Below are positions 60,009-64,000 of a DNA stretch of 64,000 nucleotides, one piece after another (positions within the stretch are counted from its first letter, which is position 1; every line of letters starts with the position of its first letter). The translations under genes and the position numbers were made by a program. The notes beneath the pieces were generated by a model. The model saw only the letters and a program-made list of their open reading frames with translations, made no database searches and was not told the DNA's origin. Source of the stretch: Microstegium vimineum (taxonomy: Eukaryota; Streptophyta; Magnoliopsida; Poales; Poaceae); contig CM039126.1 in the NCBI GenBank assembly GCA_022036555.1, positions 8,290,079 through 8,354,078 on the forward strand, read 5' to 3'.

Positions 60009-60310
60009 TACTGAGTGCCGCACGCTTTGCCGAGTGTCAAATATCGCGCACTCAGTAAAACGTGGCACTCGGCACAAAAACCCACTCGGCACATCTCGCT
60101 TTGCCGAGTGTCGAGCACTCGGCACCGACCTACACTCGGCAAATCAGGCGCTTTGCCGAGGGTCGAGCACTCGGCAAAAAAACCACTCAGCAAAAAATTC
60201 CCGGCCCTAACAGCATCCATGGCCGTTAGCTTTGCCGAGTGTCCGCCGTTTGGCACTCGGCATTGAAACTCCCTTTGCCGAGTGTCAGTGCCCACACTCG
60301 GCAAAATATT
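60009..60310. repeat. CACTA subterminal repeats
   Basis: Many direct and inverted copies of TTTGCCGAGTGTC or GACACTCGGCAAA; another lies at about 60784-60798. In the family these are binding sites for the element's accessory protein. Confidence 0.9.
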
Positions 60311-61089
60311 TAATTTTTTTTTGAATTTTGCAACCAGATTTTTTTTAGCTTTTACATATCAGCATGGCCAACATGTTCAAGTTTGACACTTTTTCAAAAC
60401 TTTTTGTTATATTTTTTGATTTTATTTCATTTCCTTAATTTTTCCCGAAATACTCAAGTTTGAACTGCGGGTGCATCGAATAATGGATTTCAATGAATGA
60501 AAAAATCTTATTCTTGTTCTTAAGTGTATGTTTAGGCCAAATCCAGAAACTGACCCGAAGTTTCAATCAACGTGCTCTCGGGGCAACGCCTCCAAGTTAC
60601 GTGTGGGCGGTTTTTAAATTCCAAAAAATTCAAACAAAATCCGAAAATCACGAAACTTGGCGAGGTGCCGTTACATCATATGCGTATGCTATGGGAAAAA
60701 TTTGAGAAAGTTTGGAGCACGTTGTCACGTACGATACTCAGAAACCAGTAGTTCTCACTTACGATCGGACGAAACCCTAATTCGCGGCACTCGGCAAAGC
60801 ATTAAAAAATTAAAAAAAAATACAAAACCACTAGCCCACCCAACTGGCCCACCCCACACCACACACGCACACACGCACGCACGCACGCACCCGCCGCCGC
60901 CGCCCCGGCCCCGCCCGCGCCGCGCCCTCCCGTGTCGCGCCCGGACGCCGCGACCGCCCCCCACCCCGCACGCCGCGCAGCCCCCACGCCCGGCCGCCGC
61001 CGCGCGCCGCCCCAACCCTCGGCCCCCCTCCCCTCCCCGCCCTCGCCCCCCTTCCCGGCCGCCGCCGCCGTCCCTGGCCGGCCGGCCCT

Positions 61090-61470
61090 GCCCGACGGGA
61101 GAAAGGAGGAGGAAGAAAGGATAAGAGGAGGAGGAGGAAAGGAGGAAGAATAAGAGGAGGAAGAAGAGAAGGAAGAAGAAGAAGAAGAAGAAGAAGAGAA
61201 AGAAGAAGGAAGAAGAAGAAGAAGAGAAAGGAGAAGTGGGTGTTCCTGCTCCTCGATCAATTAGCGTAAGTACTAGTTATTTAATTAGTAGTAGTAGTGT
61301 AATTAGTAGTAGTATTAGTAGTAGTGTAGTAATAGTACTAGTGTAGTAATAGTAGTAGTAGAGTAGAGTAGAGTAGAGTAGAGTAGAGTAGATTTGTAGT
61401 AGTAGTAGTACTAGTGTAATAGTAGTAGAGTAGAGTAGATTAGTAGTAGTACTACTAGTGTAATAGTGCC
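61090..61470. repeat. Microsatellites inside the CACTA element
   Basis: A GGA/GAA-rich run at about 61095-61235, then AGT triplets with a TAGAG run at about 61280-61455. Long frames through them are repeat artefacts. Confidence 0.85.
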
Positions 61471-61840
61471 GCAAATGTGGGTGTCGGCCATCGAGCCGAT
61501 TGTTTTCTTGCAGAATTTATAACTTATATGGTTGCTTTATGGTTTTGCAGAGCATAGGACATCAGAGGAGCTCCAGAGTAGTCGATCCACTTCGTCAGCG
61601 TTGCGGGTCTGCCTGCACCGCCCCGACTCGCCACTGCCTCGACTCGCCACTGCCCCGCTATCCTGACTGCACCGCCACCTTAGGTATAAACAACATCTTA
61701 TCTTGTATCTTTGTCGTAGGTCGCGTAAACTAGTTAGGCGTCTCCCGTCCGAAAGAGATACGGTTGGAGGCACGCAGATCACTGTGTGTATCCGACCGTA
61801 TCTCTTTCGGATTGTCCACGTTATTTGGACAGCCCGCAAA

Positions 61841-62025
61841 TGCGTAGATGAGGTTAGTTTCCATGCTCTGCTCCTGTCCTAGTCGAAGTTTCGGCACCAC
61901 CTCCCCGTTGTTCTCCGGATACACACTCTCCCTAGCGGGACGTGTATCGGGAGAACAGCGGGGAGGTGCTGCCGAAATTTCGTCTTGGATAGGAGTAGAG
62001 CATGGAAATTGACCTCATCTACGCA
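61841..62025. repeat. 84-bp inverted repeat in the CACTA leader
   Basis: Arms 61841-61924 and 61942-62025 are about 88% complementary (ten mismatches by hand count) with a 17-bp loop. A shorter pair (cgaaagagatacgg and ccgtatctctttcgg) lies at 61760-61773 and 61796-61810. It sits about 110 bp upstream of the transposase ATG at 62132. Confidence 0.88.
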
Positions 62026-62131
62026 TCTTCAGGTGGGATTAGGACATATCCTTCACCTACTAGATGATAGAAACATCGTGTAGATGCATGGGCTGGTTGT
62101 ATTTGTCGCTTACGTATGTATATGCTAGAGG

Positions 62132-62903
62132 ATGGAAAATCGTGAGTGGATGTACACGGGCTACACGAGTAAGAGCACAGAATGGGTTAACAAGACCAAT
62201 GCTTTCTTGGAGCATGCATTTGGCGCTGCTGCTAAAGGGTCGAGTCTGATGCTGTGTCCCTGTAGCAGGTGTGAGAACAAGAAAAGAAAATATAAGAATG
62301 ACGTGGGCCAACATCTTTTCAAGTTCGGGTTCGTTAAAAACTATACCTGCTGGGTCTATCATGGTGAAGCCGATCGACTGAGAGACGAGGTGGTGAGACG
62401 ACATCTCGAGGAGTATGATGGAGATGCCGAGGTAGCAGACATGATGGATGATTTTCATGAGGCACAGTTCGGTGAAGGAATGGAGGAGGAGCCAGAGGAA
62501 ACCGCAAAGGCGTTCTACGGCATGATGTCTTCGGCACAGAAGCCCCTTCACGATAAGACAATGGTTTCGTAACTAGATGCCATTGGACGGCTAATGGGGC
62601 TAAAGTCGCAGTATAGCATGAGTCGAGACATGTTCGATGACATGTTGACAATTATCGGCACCCTGCTGCCGGAGGGTCATGTTCTGCCAAAGAATATGTA
62701 CGAGTCACATAAACTCCTCTGTGCCCTTAAGATGCCATATGAGCAGATCCATGCTTGTCCAAAAGGGTGCATCCTATTCAGGAAACATTTAGAGAAAGCA
62801 ACACATTGTCCCAAGTGTAAATCCTCTAGGTATGTGGAGGTAGACCATGGTGATGGTAGCAAGGAACATCTTACGATCCCCGAGATGGTTCTACGATACC
62901 TTC
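62132..62903 (+). pseudogene. CACTA TNP2-type transposase N-terminus, interrupted
   Basis: TNP2 transposases cut and move CACTA elements. From 62132 the protein has the transposase-associated domain (REWMYTGYTSKSTEWV; MLCPCSRCENKK; GFVKNYTCWVYHGE). A TAA at 62570-62572 then breaks the frame. The same frame continues with LDAIGRLMGLKSQ, KMPYEQIHACPKGC and CPKCKSSRY, the start of the tnp2 domain, to 62903. There an LTR insertion cuts the exon, so it is non-functional here. Confidence 0.88.
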
Positions 62904-64000
62904 TGTCGGGTACAAAGGTAACGGGTACCCTAAACCCTTCGATAAATTAACGCTCAACATAGCAACCATTTTTAAGACAGGAACCGTCCAACCGCTCAAG
63001 CCCGCAAAGAAGGGCCCATCACACGAAGGCCCCCCTGCACCGGCGGTAGCGACCAGTCGTGGGCCGGTCTGCTTCTGGAAAGATGACGGACCAGGGGTCG
63101 AACGAACGACCCCTCCGTCTCTACCTCAACGCCGAATGACGGACCAGGGGTCGAACGAACGACCCCTCCGCCTCTACCTCGACGCCGAATGACGGACCAG
63201 GGGTCGAACGAACGACCCCTCCGCCTCTACCTCGACGCCGAATGACGGACCAGGGGTCGAACGAATGACCCCTCCGCCTCTACCTCGACCTCCCCGACTC
63301 CGCCTCTACTCTGATTGACGGAAAGGGGTCGAACGAACGACCCCCGGGCGGGAAGCTCGGTCAGCCCAACTGCTCCCGGTATGGGTCAAAGGGAATCCGC
63401 CTAACGCCATGGGCGCCCACGACCGCAGTCAAATCCATCAACTCACCGCCATATCCCGGATCTCCGTCAACTGTGCTGCCGCGGTAACCACGTCGCGGGT
63501 ACGGACTCCAAAGGCCCCCCTCGAGACGTGAACAGGACGGCCCTTGACGACGTCTTCAAGAATACGGAAAGGCCACGCGGGGCTCCACCCCCCCCCTCGA
63601 CTGGGGGGCTCGACCCCTACCTCCAACCACTCCGGTATGGGGCCCGTCCTATCCGCCCCGTCCCGCTTCAACTATGGGACTCGCGCCCGTCTGCAGAAGG
63701 ACGACCCTGCTGTGCCGCGACATGCCACAACGTCTAGTCTGCTGTCACCATGCCCCGGAGCACCGGAAGAACGGGAGGGCCACGCCGCTACAGTGATCGA
63801 CGTCCCTTCGCCAACACTATGTCGTGGACACGCCTCCCATGTTACAACAGTTTAGGACCCTGTACCCTCAGGCCTCCCCTTGGTCTATAAAAGGGGACGC
63901 CAAGATAGAAGAAGACGACTTTTTCTCGACAACTCTCACACAAACCCACATTCGCCCGAACACTTCTCACTCAGACATCGGCCCTGATCCCCACACTCCA
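62904..64000 (+). mobile_element. Gypsy LTR inserted in the CACTA transposase (runs off window)
   Basis: Starts TGTCGGGTACAAAGG and matches the solo LTR at 24124-25503 throughout, including the TATA at 63886. At least 1,097 bp are present. Whether it is a solo LTR or a full element cannot be told. Confidence 0.9.
63085..63290. repeat. 53-bp tandem array in the terminal LTR
   Basis: About four units of gacggaccaggggtcgaacg ... cctctacctcgacgccgaat, each with the GGGGTCGAACGAACGACCCC palindrome. Same array as 24305-24500. Confidence 0.87.

Larger units (their letters stand above)
59988..64000 (+). mobile_element. CACTA (En/Spm) element, left part
   Basis: Starts CACTACGGGAAAC, the diagnostic terminus, followed by dense subterminal motifs. 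It carries a TNP2-type transposase start and is interrupted from 62904 by an LTR. The right end lies beyond the window. Confidence 0.9.

Noticed and set aside
60755..61260. Long frames on both strands over 60.75-61.26 kb
   Set aside because: They are Pro/Arg or Ser/Leu runs produced by GC-rich and GGA/GAA microsatellite sequence inside the CACTA element.

Overview
The window is nuclear DNA from a grass, most likely an Andropogoneae species (sugarcane, sorghum or Miscanthus type). Three things point there. An intact 802-codon sucrose synthase gene has the length and exon layout of maize Shrunken-1. Intergenic space is filled with grass transposon families (Stowaway and Tourist-like MITEs, an Au-type SINE, L1-like LINEs, a CACTA element and Tat-lineage Ty3/gypsy elements). 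Host genes have short exons with canonical GT-AG introns. The genus is inference; no prokaryotic or organellar signal was seen.

Layout. 1-2.2 kb: 5' end of a decayed Ty1/copia element on the minus strand. 2.2-13.8 kb: intergenic, with Stowaway MITEs, an ORF1-only LINE bounded by a 14-bp target duplication (4.1-6.8 kb), two truncated LINE ORF2 tails and a near-perfect 35-bp-arm hairpin (9.4 kb). 13.85-19.66 kb: the sucrose synthase gene (Sh1) on the minus strand, with 15 coding exons, a 1,083-bp leader intron, a TATA box and a poly(A) signal. 22.6-47.8 kb: a direct duplication of the 3' end of a SAC-domain phosphoinositide phosphatase gene plus its downstream flank. The copies are separated by a frameshifted DUF1618-like pseudogene. 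Copy 1 was later hit by a gypsy solo LTR. Copy 2 was hit by a 14.9-kb full-length element of the same LTR family and by a PIF/Harbinger-like element. 47.2-56.85 kb: the SAC gene on the minus strand, whose introns hold two MITEs, a SINE and LINE pieces. 57-60 kb: GC-rich upstream sequence with no gene I can support. 60-64 kb: a CACTA element whose transposase exon is broken by another LTR of the same gypsy family running off the window.

The two host genes look functional. Sh1 makes the enzyme that splits sucrose into UDP-glucose and fructose. The SAC gene makes a phosphoinositide phosphatase, with an unusual tandem duplication across one intron that creates a candidate 21-nt in-frame microexon, and a probable 1-nt shift near its C-terminus.

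The 14.9-kb gypsy element is the most unusual object. Its sense polyprotein (gag-protease-RT-RNase H-integrase) lies on the minus strand. A six-exon gene with its own TATA box lies antisense to it. Between that gene and the 3' LTR are six dispersed copies of a roughly 52-bp stem-loop. The sense reading frame from gag to RNase H is broken by seven stop codons and no frameshift, a pattern expected from decay of methylated cytosines.
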